A program made the translations under genes and the position numbers. Under the pieces are notes generated by a model. That model was not told the DNA's origin, did not search any database, and saw only the letters and a program-made list of their open reading frames with translations. A stretch of 6,424 nucleotides of DNA from Deltaproteobacteria bacterium. Lineage in GTDB: Bacteria > Myxococcota_A > Polyangia > HGW-17. The stretch lies in contig QKIM01000517.1 in NCBI GenBank assembly GCA_003249585.1, positions 1-6,424 on the forward strand, written 5' to 3'. This document shows positions 1 to 6,424 of the stretch, in pieces. Every line of letters begins with the position of its first letter. Position 1 is the stretch's first letter.

Positions 1-3000
1 ACCCCCTCTTACATGGCCCCCGAGCAGTGGAGCGGGCAGGACTGGACCGCCGAGACCGATATCTGGGCTCTCGGGGTCATCATGTACGAGATGGTGAAAG
101 GGGAACCTCCCTACCGTGGAGATTTCAAGGAGATTATGCTCTCGGCCACGGCCCCCAGGCCGGTCCCGAAGCTGGAGGAGGCTGGCTACAGCAGGAGCTT
201 CCAGGATCTCATCAACGGGTGCCTCGAGAAAGACCCGGCGAAACGCCCCACGGCCGAGCAGGTCAAGAACCGCCTGACGAGGGAGCTGGCCGTCTGGACC
301 GAGAGCGACACCCAGTCGCCCTTCCCCGGGCTCCTGCCCTACGGGGAGAAGACCGCGTCCCTCTTCTTCGGCAGGGAACAGGAGATCGGCGCCCTGGTGT
401 CAGCGCTCGAACACCAGGCCTTCATTACCCTGGTCGGCCCCTCCGGCGTGGGAAAGAGCTCCATCATGCACGCCGGCGTCATCCCCCGCCTCAAGGAAGC
501 GGCGGACTGGCGCCATATCGCCCTGCGTCCCTCCCGGCACCCCTTCACCATCCTCGCCGAGGAGCTCAAGCAGATGCTCGCGCAGCTCCACATGGAGCTG
601 CGCCAGAAGACCAGCAGGGACAACGCCGCCAAGAGCCCTCCGCCCATCCCCCGGGATCTGGGAGAGAAGCCGAGCATCCACCGGATCATCGAGAACCTGG
701 GCGAAAAGCCCATCACGGAGGTGCTCGACCCCGCGGAGCTCGAGGAGCTCGTGGAGATGGAGCGCAACTCATCCCTCGGGTCCGGTTCCCAGCAGAAGCA
801 GGAATTCTCCGGAGAGATCAGCCTCACCTCCTTCCGGAGCGAACAGCTCTCCATCCCGATCATCATCAAGGAGTTCGTGGAGACCGACGTCACCATCATC
901 CGCGAGAAGCTCCTGGCCTATCCGGCCCTCCTGGGGGAGCTGCTCACCACCATCTGCATCTCCCTGGAGAAGAAGGTGGTCATCACCGTGGATCAGTTCG
1001 AGGAGCTCTTTACCCTCGAGCAGGATCCGGTGGTCAAGGAGGTGTTCCTTCAGGCGCTCAGAAACTGTGCCGACGATCCCTCCTCGCCTGTGCGGGTCAT
1101 CTGCACGCTGCGCAGCGACTACCTCATCGAGTTGACCAAGATCCCCGGTGGGGATCAGATGATCTCCTCGGTCTCCCTGGTGGAGGCCCCCTCCAAAGAG
1201 GCGCTGGCGCGCATCCTCAAGTACCCGCTCATGAAGGTGCAGTGCCGCTTTGAGGACGAGCAGATGGTGGAGGAGATGATCGAGGAGGTGCACCACGAGC
1301 AGTCGGCCCTCCCCCTGCTGCAGGTGGCCCTCACCTCGCTGTGGAAGGAGCGTGACCTGAAGAACGGCGTGCTGCGCCGCAAAGACTTCGAGAGCATGGG
1401 CCGGGTGACCGGCCTGCTGGCCAAGAAGGGCGACGCCCTTTTGAGCACCATGACCCCGGATGAGCGCAGGCTGGCCCGGGAGATCTGCCTCAAGATGACC
1501 ACCCCGGAGGGCCTCCGCAAGCCTCTGGGCAGCTGGGACATTCCCCCTCGCGACAAGCACTGGCTGGATATCCTCCATCGGTTCGTGGAGGCGGGGCTCA
1601 TCGTGGAGGGCGGGGAGAACAGCCCCGACCTCACCGGCACCGTCTGGGAGTTCGCCCATGAGGCGCTCATCAACCAGTGGGAGACGCTCTCGTCCTGGGT
1701 CACCAACGCCAACGACGATCTCAAGGTGGTCGAGGCGCTCTCCACGGCCGCGAAGCTGTGGGAAGCGCGAGGCAAAAGGGAGAGCGAGCTGTGGAACGAG
1801 CGGGCCGTCGAGGAGGCGGTTCAGGCGCTCACCAACCTGAACTACTCGCCCCCCAAATGTGCCCAGTCCTTCCTGCGCAGCTCCCAGTACCGGGTCAACC
1901 GCGGCCACTACATACGCCGGGCCATCACCTTTGGCATCATGGGGACCATCGTCGCCATCGGCGTCGTGGGGCTGGTGCTTGCCTTCGCCTTCAAGAAGAA
2001 AGAGGCGAAAGCGCGCCAGGACTATCTCACGGCGGAGAAACTGCGTGCCCAGGCGGAGAAGCGCGGCGAAGGGCTCGAGAGCCAGCGTCAACTCGCCGTG
2101 CAGAGCCGCGAGGAGAGCCGGAGGCATCAGTCGGAGGCGCTGGCCTCAGGCGCCTACTCCTCGCTGGTGCTGGGTGATTATCTCAGCGCAAGGGCCCAAA
2201 TGCGTGGCTCTCTGGAGGTGCGGGACAACCTGCTGGCCCGCATGGTGTGGAACGATCTGAGGTATCGGCAGCTGCTGTGGTGGCAGAACCTCAGCGGTCA
2301 CATCCTCGGCATGCGTTTCCACCCCGGCGGGAAATGGCTCGCCGTGGTCGCCTATCCGCAGACGATCCACATCCTCGACCCCCTCACCAAGAACGAGCTA
2401 CGGGCCCTGCGCGGGCACTCGTCGCCCATCACGGGGCTGGCCACGGACGCCCGTGGCGAGTGGCTCGTCTCGAGATCCCGAGACGGCCGCGTCATGGCGT
2501 GGCATGAAGCCTCCTCCCCCGGCGATCTCATCGTCCGGGGCGGGAAGCAGCAGCAGGGCGTCGTTGCCCTCAGCCCCGACGCGAGACATCTGGCCATAGA
2601 GGAAGAGGGCAGGGTGAAGCTCTACGACTTCGTGAAGAAGAAGCTGCTCTGGCAGCGGAAGATCGGGGCCGGCCCTGTCCACGCCCTCCTCTTCGGACCC
2701 GACGGAAAAAGTCTCTATGTGGGCGCGCCCTGGCTTGTCATGCAGCTCAAGGCGGACAAGGGAACACCCCTAAAGGAGATCACCCTGCAGATGGACCGTA
2801 TCGGCGCCCTGGCCTTCTCCTCCGATTCCCGGTTCCTCTTCGCGGGTGGGTCCAAGGGGCTCGTTTACAAGATCGCGAGCGCGACGCTCTCCCTGGCGGG
2901 CAAGCTCGAGACCGGCATGGAGGAGGTCCGCTCCCTGAGCACGAGCCGGCAGGAGGACCTCCTCGCCGCCGCAGGGACGGCCAAGCATGTGGTGCTCTTT

Positions 3001-4944
3001 AGGGGACCGTCCCACAAGATTTTCCGCTACGCCAAAGGTGACAGACCCGTCCGCGCCGCCGCCATCCATCCCCAGCATCTTCAGATGGCGGCGGGGGGTG
3101 ATGCCTCGCGCATCTGGCTGTGGGATGTCCGACACCCTCTGCGCCGGGAGCGCCTCTATTACCAGAACGCGCCCATGTCGGGCATCGCCTTCTCCCGCAA
3201 GGGAAACGAAGTGTACTCCGTCAACGATTCCGGCGAGCTCCTCATCTGGCCCACCCAGAGCCCCAGGATCCGGCAGCGTCTCAAGGTGTCCTCCCGGAAA
3301 CTCTGGAATATCGACGTCTCCCCCGTGGATGACCGCATCGCCGTGTGCGGCGATGGCGGCTACATAGGCATCCTGGATACCCAGGGGCGGGAGATCAAGC
3401 GGCTCTCCGACCACGAGGGGGAGGTCCACAGCGTCCGCTTCTCCCCCAGCGGCAAGCAGCTCCTCAGCGTGGGCAGCGACGGGATCGTCCGCCTCTGGAA
3501 CCTCACCACGGGCGGCCTCATCAAGCGGCTCAAACAGCACCAGGGCGTCATCAACGAGGTGGTCTATGCGCCCAGCGGTCGCTACTACGCCACGGCGTCC
3601 GCCGACGGCACCATCAGGATCTGGTCAGCCCAGGCGCATGTGGTCACCCAGGTGCTGCGCTCGGACAACACCATCCTCTTCGGACTCGCCTGGGAGTCCG
3701 ACAGCCGAACGCTCCTGAGCGGCGACTATCTCGGGCAGTTGAAGCGCTGGACCATCGCCACGGGCAAATCCGAGACGCTCCTCCAGGTCAGGGAGGCCAT
3801 CTTCTGGATCGCCGCCCGCGGCAACAAGGTCGCCGTGGGGACAGAGAAGGGTGTGCTCCACGTGGGGACCCGGACCGGCCAGAAATACCAGTGGAGGGTC
3901 GCCCGCGAGCAGAAGGGGGCCATCATGGCCACCTCCATCTCTCCCGTCGGGGTCATCGCCTCCACCTCCCTGGGAGGCACCCTGCAGGTGCGGGACGGGA
4001 CAAGTCTCGGCTCCCTGTGGTCCATGAGTGACGTGATCCTGGACGGCGAGGCCCTCAAGGTGGTCACTCCCGACGGTTGGAGGACTCCGGGCGCCCAGAG
4101 CGAGCGTCTCACCTCCGCCGCGCCTCCGAAGCTCCTCAAGGGGCTTGACCCGGCTGAACTGAGGACCGCGCACCTCTCCTATTCCCCTGCATTCACCTGC
4201 ATCGGAAAACCCGACGGGACCCTCACGATCCTCGGCGCCGGCGTGGAGAAACGCTTGAGCGTTCCGCGGCTCGAGGGGGTCCTGCAGGTGGGCAGACGGT
4301 GTGTGGTGCGCAGAGATGCGGGGCTCCTCGCCTTCGGCCCCCGCAGCGTAAAGGGCAGGGAGATCGTGTCCAACGTCAACGGGATGACCCAGTTCAAGGG
4401 CACGCTATACACGTGGCGCAGGGATCAACTCCTGGAATACAAGATCAAGGAGAAGGCCTTCGTCCACATCAGGACGTGGAAGCTCCGCGGGAACCCGAGC
4501 AGCGTCTACGTCAACGAGGAGGCCCTCTTCGTGGGGTACCAGTTCGGGGACGTCGACATCTTTGACAAGAAAAAACAGGGCAGCACCAGCACCAACATCA
4601 AATGGCTCAACATGGAGAACAGCCCCGTGACCGCCATCCTGCCCGGCCCCGCCAAGATCCTGGTCGTGGGCTTCGAGAACGGTGTCGTGGGCATCTGGAA
4701 TAGCTGGAACGGCAACCGGGTGATGGCCCGCTCTCTCCACGGGAGTGTGCGCAGCCTCCATGTTGCGGACAAAGCCCTCTACGCCTTCTCGAGGCTGGGC
4801 GACAATCTCCGCTGGGACCTCGCGCCGCTGTACACCACCTGGTGCAACCTCCTCAAGAGCGTCTGGAAGCTCACCCCCATCGCCTTCTCGTCGCGCCGCA
4901 TCGTCCGAAAGGCGATCCCCAAAAAACACCGCTGCCTCAAATAG
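1..4944 (+). CDS. Ser/Thr protein kinase (C-terminal part) - STAND NTPase - TM - WD40 propeller protein, 5'-truncated
   Basis: The frame is open at base 1 and reads TPSY before the Met at 13. That Met is the M of the kinase MAPEQ motif (end of the activation segment), so the true start lies upstream and the ATP-binding and catalytic loops are outside the window. Residues are numbered from this Met. Kinase C-lobe, about 1-93: APE at 2-4, DIWALG at 16-21 (subdomain IX), and DPAKRPT with the conserved Arg78. STAND/nSTAND1-like NTPase, about 103-563: Walker A GPSGVGKSS at 142-150 (Lys148), Walker B VVITVDQFEE at 322-331 (Asp327), LRSDY at 366-370, LPLLQVAL at 433-440, and a FAHEALINQW motif at 547-556. 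One hydrophobic span lies at 637-660, followed by a charged, probably coiled-coil linker at 661-712. Degenerate WD40 blades run from about 755 to 1603; the clearest, at 1133-1166 and 1175-1207, carry the GxVxxVxFSPSG and SxDGxxRLW signatures. A basic tail closes the protein. STAND NTPases are known as nucleotide-operated switches, and WD40 propellers as binding platforms. The signalling role is inferred, and substrate and ligand are unknown. The stop is TAG at 4942-4944. The frame is unbroken, so there is no sign of decay. Confidence 0.93.
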   Translation, partial: TPSYMAPEQWSGQDWTAETDIWALGVIMYEMVKGEPPYRGDFKEIMLSATAPRPVPKLEEAGYSRSFQDLINGCLEKDPAKRPTAEQVKNRLTRELAVWTESDTQSPFPGLLPYGEKTASLFFGREQEIGALVSALEHQAFITLVGPSGVGKSSIMHAGVIPRLKEAADWRHIALRPSRHPFTILAEELKQMLAQLHMELRQKTSRDNAAKSPPPIPRDLGEKPSIHRIIENLGEKPITEVLDPAELEELVEMERNSSLGSGSQQKQEFSGEISLTSFRSEQLSIPIIIKEFVETDVTIIREKLLAYPALLGELLTTICISLEKKVVITVDQFEELFTLEQDPVVKEVFLQALRNCADDPSSPVRVICTLRSDYLIELTKIPGGDQMISSVSLVEAPSKEALARILKYPLMKVQCRFEDEQMVEEMIEEVHHEQSALPLLQVALTSLWKERDLKNGVLRRKDFESMGRVTGLLAKKGDALLSTMTPDERRLAREICLKMTTPEGLRKPLGSWDIPPRDKHWLDILHRFVEAGLIVEGGENSPDLTGTVWEFAHEALINQWETLSSWVTNANDDLKVVEALSTAAKLWEARGKRESELWNERAVEEAVQALTNLNYSPPKCAQSFLRSSQYRVNRGHYIRRAITFGIMGTIVAIGVVGLVLAFAFKKKEAKARQDYLTAEKLRAQAEKRGEGLESQRQLAVQSREESRRHQSEALASGAYSSLVLGDYLSARAQMRGSLEVRDNLLARMVWNDLRYRQLLWWQNLSGHILGMRFHPGGKWLAVVAYPQTIHILDPLTKNELRALRGHSSPITGLATDARGEWLVSRSRDGRVMAWHEASSPGDLIVRGGKQQQGVVALSPDARHLAIEEEGRVKLYDFVKKKLLWQRKIGAGPVHALLFGPDGKSLYVGAPWLVMQLKADKGTPLKEITLQMDRIGALAFSSDSRFLFAGGSKGLVYKIASATLSLAGKLETGMEEVRSLSTSRQEDLLAAAGTAKHVVLFRGPSHKIFRYAKGDRPVRAAAIHPQHLQMAAGGDASRIWLWDVRHPLRRERLYYQNAPMSGIAFSRKGNEVYSVNDSGELLIWPTQSPRIRQRLKVSSRKLWNIDVSPVDDRIAVCGDGGYIGILDTQGREIKRLSDHEGEVHSVRFSPSGKQLLSVGSDGIVRLWNLTTGGLIKRLKQHQGVINEVVYAPSGRYYATASADGTIRIWSAQAHVVTQVLRSDNTILFGLAWESDSRTLLSGDYLGQLKRWTIATGKSETLLQVREAIFWIAARGNKVAVGTEKGVLHVGTRTGQKYQWRVAREQKGAIMATSISPVGVIASTSLGGTLQVRDGTSLGSLWSMSDVILDGEALKVVTPDGWRTPGAQSERLTSAAPPKLLKGLDPAELRTAHLSYSPAFTCIGKPDGTLTILGAGVEKRLSVPRLEGVLQVGRRCVVRRDAGLLAFGPRSVKGREIVSNVNGMTQFKGTLYTWRRDQLLEYKIKEKAFVHIRTWKLRGNPSSVYVNEEALFVGYQFGDVDIFDKKKQGSTSTNIKWLNMENSPVTAILPGPAKILVVGFENGVVGIWNSWNGNRVMARSLHGSVRSLHVADKALYAFSRLGDNLRWDLAPLYTTWCNLLKSVWKLTPIAFSSRRIVRKAIPKKHRCLK

Positions 4945-5050
4945 GCATTTTCAGACATTCCCGGCCTGTAAATCCTGCGTTGGATTATGGCTTAAAGTAA
5001 CAGAAATTATAGTCGATATAAGGTAAAACGAGAAAAAATGCACAAAATGG
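4945..5050. other. A+T-rich intergenic spacer, no gene recognised
   Basis: This is the part of the 242-bp gap between the kinase gene and gldA that lies upstream of the promoter. From about 4985 to 5050 it is markedly richer in A and T than either neighbouring gene, with runs such as AAATTATAG near 5004-5012 and GAGAAAAAATG near 5030-5040. It may act as a flexible or UP-like region upstream of the gldA promoter. TATAGT (5008-5013) and TATAAG (5017-5022) look like -10 boxes, but no acceptable -35 box lies at the right distance. The only stem after the kinase-gene stop is AATCC/GGATT (4971-4985), which is too weak and lacks a T tract, so no intrinsic terminator is visible for the upstream gene. 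Confidence 0.5.
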
Positions 5051-5078
5051 TTGACGGGGGATGAGGGGGCGCTATACC
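5051..5078 (+). promoter_or_regulatory. Predicted sigma70-type promoter of gldA
   Basis: TTGACG at 5051-5056 matches five of six bases of the -35 consensus. TATACC at 5073-5078 matches four of six of the -10 consensus, with a 16-bp spacer that is strongly G-rich. Transcription would begin near 5085, giving a leader of about 100 nt before the gldA start codon. An A+T-rich stretch lies directly upstream. The promoter is predicted from sequence only. Its position between two genes, and the palindrome a few bases downstream of the predicted start, support it. Confidence 0.6.
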
Positions 5079-5095
5079 TTCTTTAGCTGTTAAAT

Positions 5096-5112
5096 GTTTC
5101 ACAATGTGAAAC
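5096..5112. promoter_or_regulatory. Perfect 17-bp palindrome, probable operator of gldA
   Basis: GTTTCACA and TGTGAAAC form perfect 8-bp inverted arms around a single central A (5104). The site begins about 10 bp downstream of the predicted transcription start, a position where a bound dimeric regulator would block transcription, so repression is the simplest reading. The half-site is not one I can assign to a regulator family with confidence. It contains TTCACA...TGTGAA, the opposite arm order to CRP-like (TGTGA...TCACA) and Rex-like (TTGTGAA...TTCACAA) sites. As RNA it would form only a tight hairpin with an impossibly small loop unless inner pairs open, so DNA binding is the likelier role. 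Confidence 0.6.
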
Positions 5113-5134
5113 CGATAACAGCAGTCAATACCCC

Positions 5135-5167
5135 GGGCGTGCAGAATCACCCTGCCGTTCACAGCCC
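5135..5167 (+). other. Possible hairpin in the gldA leader
   Basis: GGGCGTG (5135-5141) can pair with CAC-A-GCCC (5160-5167), leaving one bulged A at 5163. An inner CAG/CTG pairing is possible at 5142-5144 and 5152-5154. The structure would end five bases before the Shine-Dalgarno sequence and could affect ribosome loading or transcript stability. The stem is short and imperfect and matches no riboswitch class I know, so it may be chance. Confidence 0.25.
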
Positions 5168-5171
5168 TGAT

Positions 5172-5180
5172 GGAAGGAGT
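5172..5180 (+). promoter_or_regulatory. Shine-Dalgarno sequence deciding the gldA start
   Basis: GGAAGGAGT contains the strong ribosome-binding core AAGGAG (5174-5179), separated by seven bases from the ATG at 5187. The alternative in-frame ATG at 5094 has no such sequence upstream and would overlap the operator-like palindrome. This site therefore fixes the start at 5187. Confidence 0.85.
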
Positions 5181-5186
5181 CCCATT

Positions 5187-6269
5187 ATGAAAATCCTCAT
5201 CTCCCCCTCAAAGTACATCCAAGGTAAAAACGCGCTCGGAGAGCTCTCCCGCTACGGGAAGGCGCTCGGTCGGAATCTCCTCGTCCTGGCTGATGATTTT
5301 GTCATGAAGATGACCAGGGGGCTCATCGAGGAGGGGAACACCGACGCGGCGGTGACGCTCACCTTCGAGCGGTTCACCGGCGAATGTTCGAGAAGCGAGG
5401 TCGACAGAATTCTGGGAATCGCCAGGGAAAAGGGCGCCGATGTGATCGTCGGCGTGGGAGGTGGAAAGACCCTGGATACTGCCAAGGCGGTGGCCCATTT
5501 CGGGAAGCTGCCGGTCGTCATCGCGCCCACCATCGCCTCCACGGACGCGCCCACGAGCGCCCTCTCCGTGCTGTACACCGATGACGGAGTGTTTGACGAG
5601 TATCTGCTCCTGCCCAGGAACCCCGACATCGTCCTGGTGGACACGGAGATCATCGTGCGGGCGCCCACCAGGCTGCTGGTCTCCGGTATGGGCGACGCGC
5701 TGGCCACCTACTACGAAGCCCGGGTGTGTTATGGCGCCAGGAAGACCGCCATGTGCGGCGGGCAGCCCACCATGGCGGCCATGGCCCTGGCGACGCTCTG
5801 CCGGGATACCCTCTTCAAGAGCGGGTATCTGGCGAAACTCTCCTCGGACGCCAATATCGCCAGTGAGGCTTTCGAGGAGGTGGTGGAGGCAAACACCCTC
5901 CTCAGCGGGCTCGGGTTCGAGAGCACGGGGCTTGCGGCGGCGCACGCCATCCACAACGGGTTCACGGTGCTCAAGGAGGCGCACGGCCTCTACCACGGAG
6001 AGAAGGTGGCCTTCGGGACCATCGCCCAGCTGGTCCTGGAGAACGCCGCCCCCGAAGAGATCGAACAGGTCATCGAGTTCTGTCAGTCCCTGGGCCTGCC
6101 CACCACCCTGGAGGAGCTGGGCATCACCGAGGGCGTGGAGGAGAAGATCCGTGAGGTGGCCGCGGCGACCTGCGCCGAGGGTGAGACCATCCACAACTTC
6201 CCCTATGTGGTGACCCCCGAGATGGTGTTCAACGCCATCCTCCTGGCCGACCGGCTCGGACAGGGCTGA
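5187..6269 (+). CDS. gldA: Glycerol dehydrogenase, NAD-dependent, Zn-binding
   Basis: This 360-residue protein closely resembles bacterial GldA (E. coli form about 367 residues) from end to end, starting with a typical SPSKYIQGKNAL segment. The enzyme oxidises glycerol to dihydroxyacetone with NAD+, or runs in reverse, in the cytoplasm. It belongs to the iron-containing (type III) alcohol dehydrogenase superfamily but uses zinc. The N-terminal Rossmann-like half carries the dinucleotide motif GVGGGKTLDTAKA (89-101) and the family signature APTIASTDAPTSALSVLYTD (113-132). The C-terminal helical half carries the metal ligands Asp170 (GMGDALAT), His253 (AAAHAIHNG) and His270 (LYHGEKVAFG), whose spacing matches the family. 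ETIHNFP at 333-339 is also conserved. The C-terminus stops at DRLGQG, a few residues shorter than in E. coli. The start at 5187 is chosen for its strong Shine-Dalgarno sequence and because family similarity begins there. The gene appears to be a single transcription unit with its own promoter. I see no glycerol kinase, dihydroxyacetone kinase or diol dehydratase gene beside it within the window. Confidence 0.96.
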   Translation: MKILISPSKYIQGKNALGELSRYGKALGRNLLVLADDFVMKMTRGLIEEGNTDAAVTLTFERFTGECSRSEVDRILGIAREKGADVIVGVGGGKTLDTAKAVAHFGKLPVVIAPTIASTDAPTSALSVLYTDDGVFDEYLLLPRNPDIVLVDTEIIVRAPTRLLVSGMGDALATYYEARVCYGARKTAMCGGQPTMAAMALATLCRDTLFKSGYLAKLSSDANIASEAFEEVVEANTLLSGLGFESTGLAAAHAIHNGFTVLKEAHGLYHGEKVAFGTIAQLVLENAAPEEIEQVIEFCQSLGLPTTLEELGITEGVEEKIREVAAATCAEGETIHNFPYVVTPEMVFNAILLADRLGQG

Positions 6270-6284
6270 GCGCCTCGCGGCAAC

Positions 6285-6323
6285 CGCCACGCCCGCCGGA
6301 TTGCGCAGTCGTCGGGCGTGGCG
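6285..6323 (+). terminator. GC-rich inverted repeat downstream of gldA, possible terminator or 3' stabilising stem
   Basis: CGCCACGCCCG (6285-6295) and CGGGCGTGGCG (6313-6323) are perfect 11-bp complementary arms around a 17-nt loop. The repeat begins 15 bases after the gldA stop codon. The stem would be very stable, but it is followed by AAACCCATC rather than a T tract, so it is not a canonical intrinsic terminator. It could work with Rho, act as a transcript 3'-end protector, or be a dispersed palindromic repeat. Confidence 0.5.
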
Positions 6324-6358
6324 AAACCCATCACGGTGACAAATCACCTGGGCATTGA

Positions 6359-6388
6359 TTGACAGGGGGCGGGATCATGCCGTATTCT
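6359..6388 (+). promoter_or_regulatory. Predicted sigma70-type promoter for a gene beyond the right edge
   Basis: TTGACA (6359-6364) is a perfect -35 box. TATTCT (6383-6388) matches four of six bases of the -10 consensus, with an 18-bp spacer. The spacer begins with a G-run, as in the gldA promoter. Transcription would start near 6395 and run rightward out of the window, so the regulated gene is not visible. A small GGTGA/TCACC dyad (6335-6348) lies just upstream of the -35 box. Confidence 0.45.
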
Positions 6389-6424
6389 TCCTGAAATACC
6401 CGCTTTGTCCCCCCTTCACCGAAA

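Noticed and set aside
13..15. ATG at 13 as the start of the large gene
   Set aside because: It encodes the Met inside the kinase MAPEQ motif, and the frame is open through the four preceding codons (TPSY). The gene starts outside the window.
27..1253. Plus-strand overlapping frame of 408 codons
   Set aside because: It is a shifted-frame shadow rich in Arg, Gly, Pro and His that crosses the kinase and NTPase motifs read in the true frame.
769..2127. Long minus-strand open frame (452 codons) opposite the NTPase region
   Set aside because: It is a shadow of codon bias in GC-rich DNA. The translation is rich in Gly, Leu, His and Asp with no recognisable domain, while the plus strand has clear motifs throughout.
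4971..4985. AATCC/GGATT dyad after the kinase-gene stop as a terminator
   Set aside because: The stem is only five base pairs, A+T-containing and without a T tract.
4985..5022. Second promoter using TATAGT or TATAAG as the -10 box
   Set aside because: No sequence resembling a -35 box occurs at 15-19 bp upstream. The TTGACG/TATACC pair further downstream is better.
5094..5186. In-frame upstream ATG at 5094 giving a 391-residue GldA
   Set aside because: There is no Shine-Dalgarno sequence before it, it overlaps the palindrome, and the 31 extra residues do not resemble the start of GldA proteins. The ATG at 5187 has a strong ribosome-binding site.
5208..6347. Long minus-strand open frame (379 codons) opposite gldA
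   Set aside because: It lies antisense to a complete, well-conserved glycerol dehydrogenase, has no family motif and is compositionally typical of a shadow frame.
1..6424. tRNA, rRNA, CRISPR array, insertion sequence or attachment site
   Set aside because: No repeated spacer-repeat pattern, transposase-like protein, terminal inverted repeats or tRNA-like cloverleaf was recognised on either strand.

Overview
The window is GC-rich, densely coding DNA, consistent with a high-GC Gram-negative bacterium. The fusion of a eukaryote-like Ser/Thr kinase, a STAND NTPase and WD40 repeats is typical of signalling-rich lineages such as the former Deltaproteobacteria (Myxococcota, Desulfobacterota), Cyanobacteria and Planctomycetes. 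I favour a deltaproteobacterial-type genome, but this is a low-confidence inference and nothing here fixes the taxon.

Layout. Positions 1-4944 (+) hold the 3' part of one giant gene, whose reading frame is open at the left edge. It encodes the C-terminal part of a Ser/Thr kinase domain, a STAND-type P-loop NTPase (nSTAND1-like), one membrane segment, a basic/acidic helical linker, and a very long WD40-type beta-propeller region. Positions 4945-5186 are intergenic. They contain an A+T-rich stretch, a good sigma70-type promoter, a perfect 17-bp palindrome just downstream of the predicted transcription start, a possible leader hairpin and a strong Shine-Dalgarno sequence. Positions 5187-6269 (+) encode a complete NAD-dependent glycerol dehydrogenase (GldA). 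Positions 6270-6424 are non-coding and contain an 11-bp-arm GC-rich inverted repeat and a second promoter-like element that points to a gene beyond the right edge.

How the genes relate. The giant protein looks like a membrane-tethered signalling or sensing machine. The propellers would bind a partner or ligand, the STAND ATPase would act as a nucleotide-driven switch, and the kinase would be an output or regulatory domain. GldA is a housekeeping or fermentative enzyme that interconverts glycerol and dihydroxyacetone. It has its own promoter and probable operator, so I see no reason to place the two genes in one operon or pathway. The items most worth a second look are the roughly 90-residue insertion inside the NTPase, the roughly 20-blade propeller array, and the palindrome controlling gldA. 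I do not see a clearly new multi-gene system in this window.
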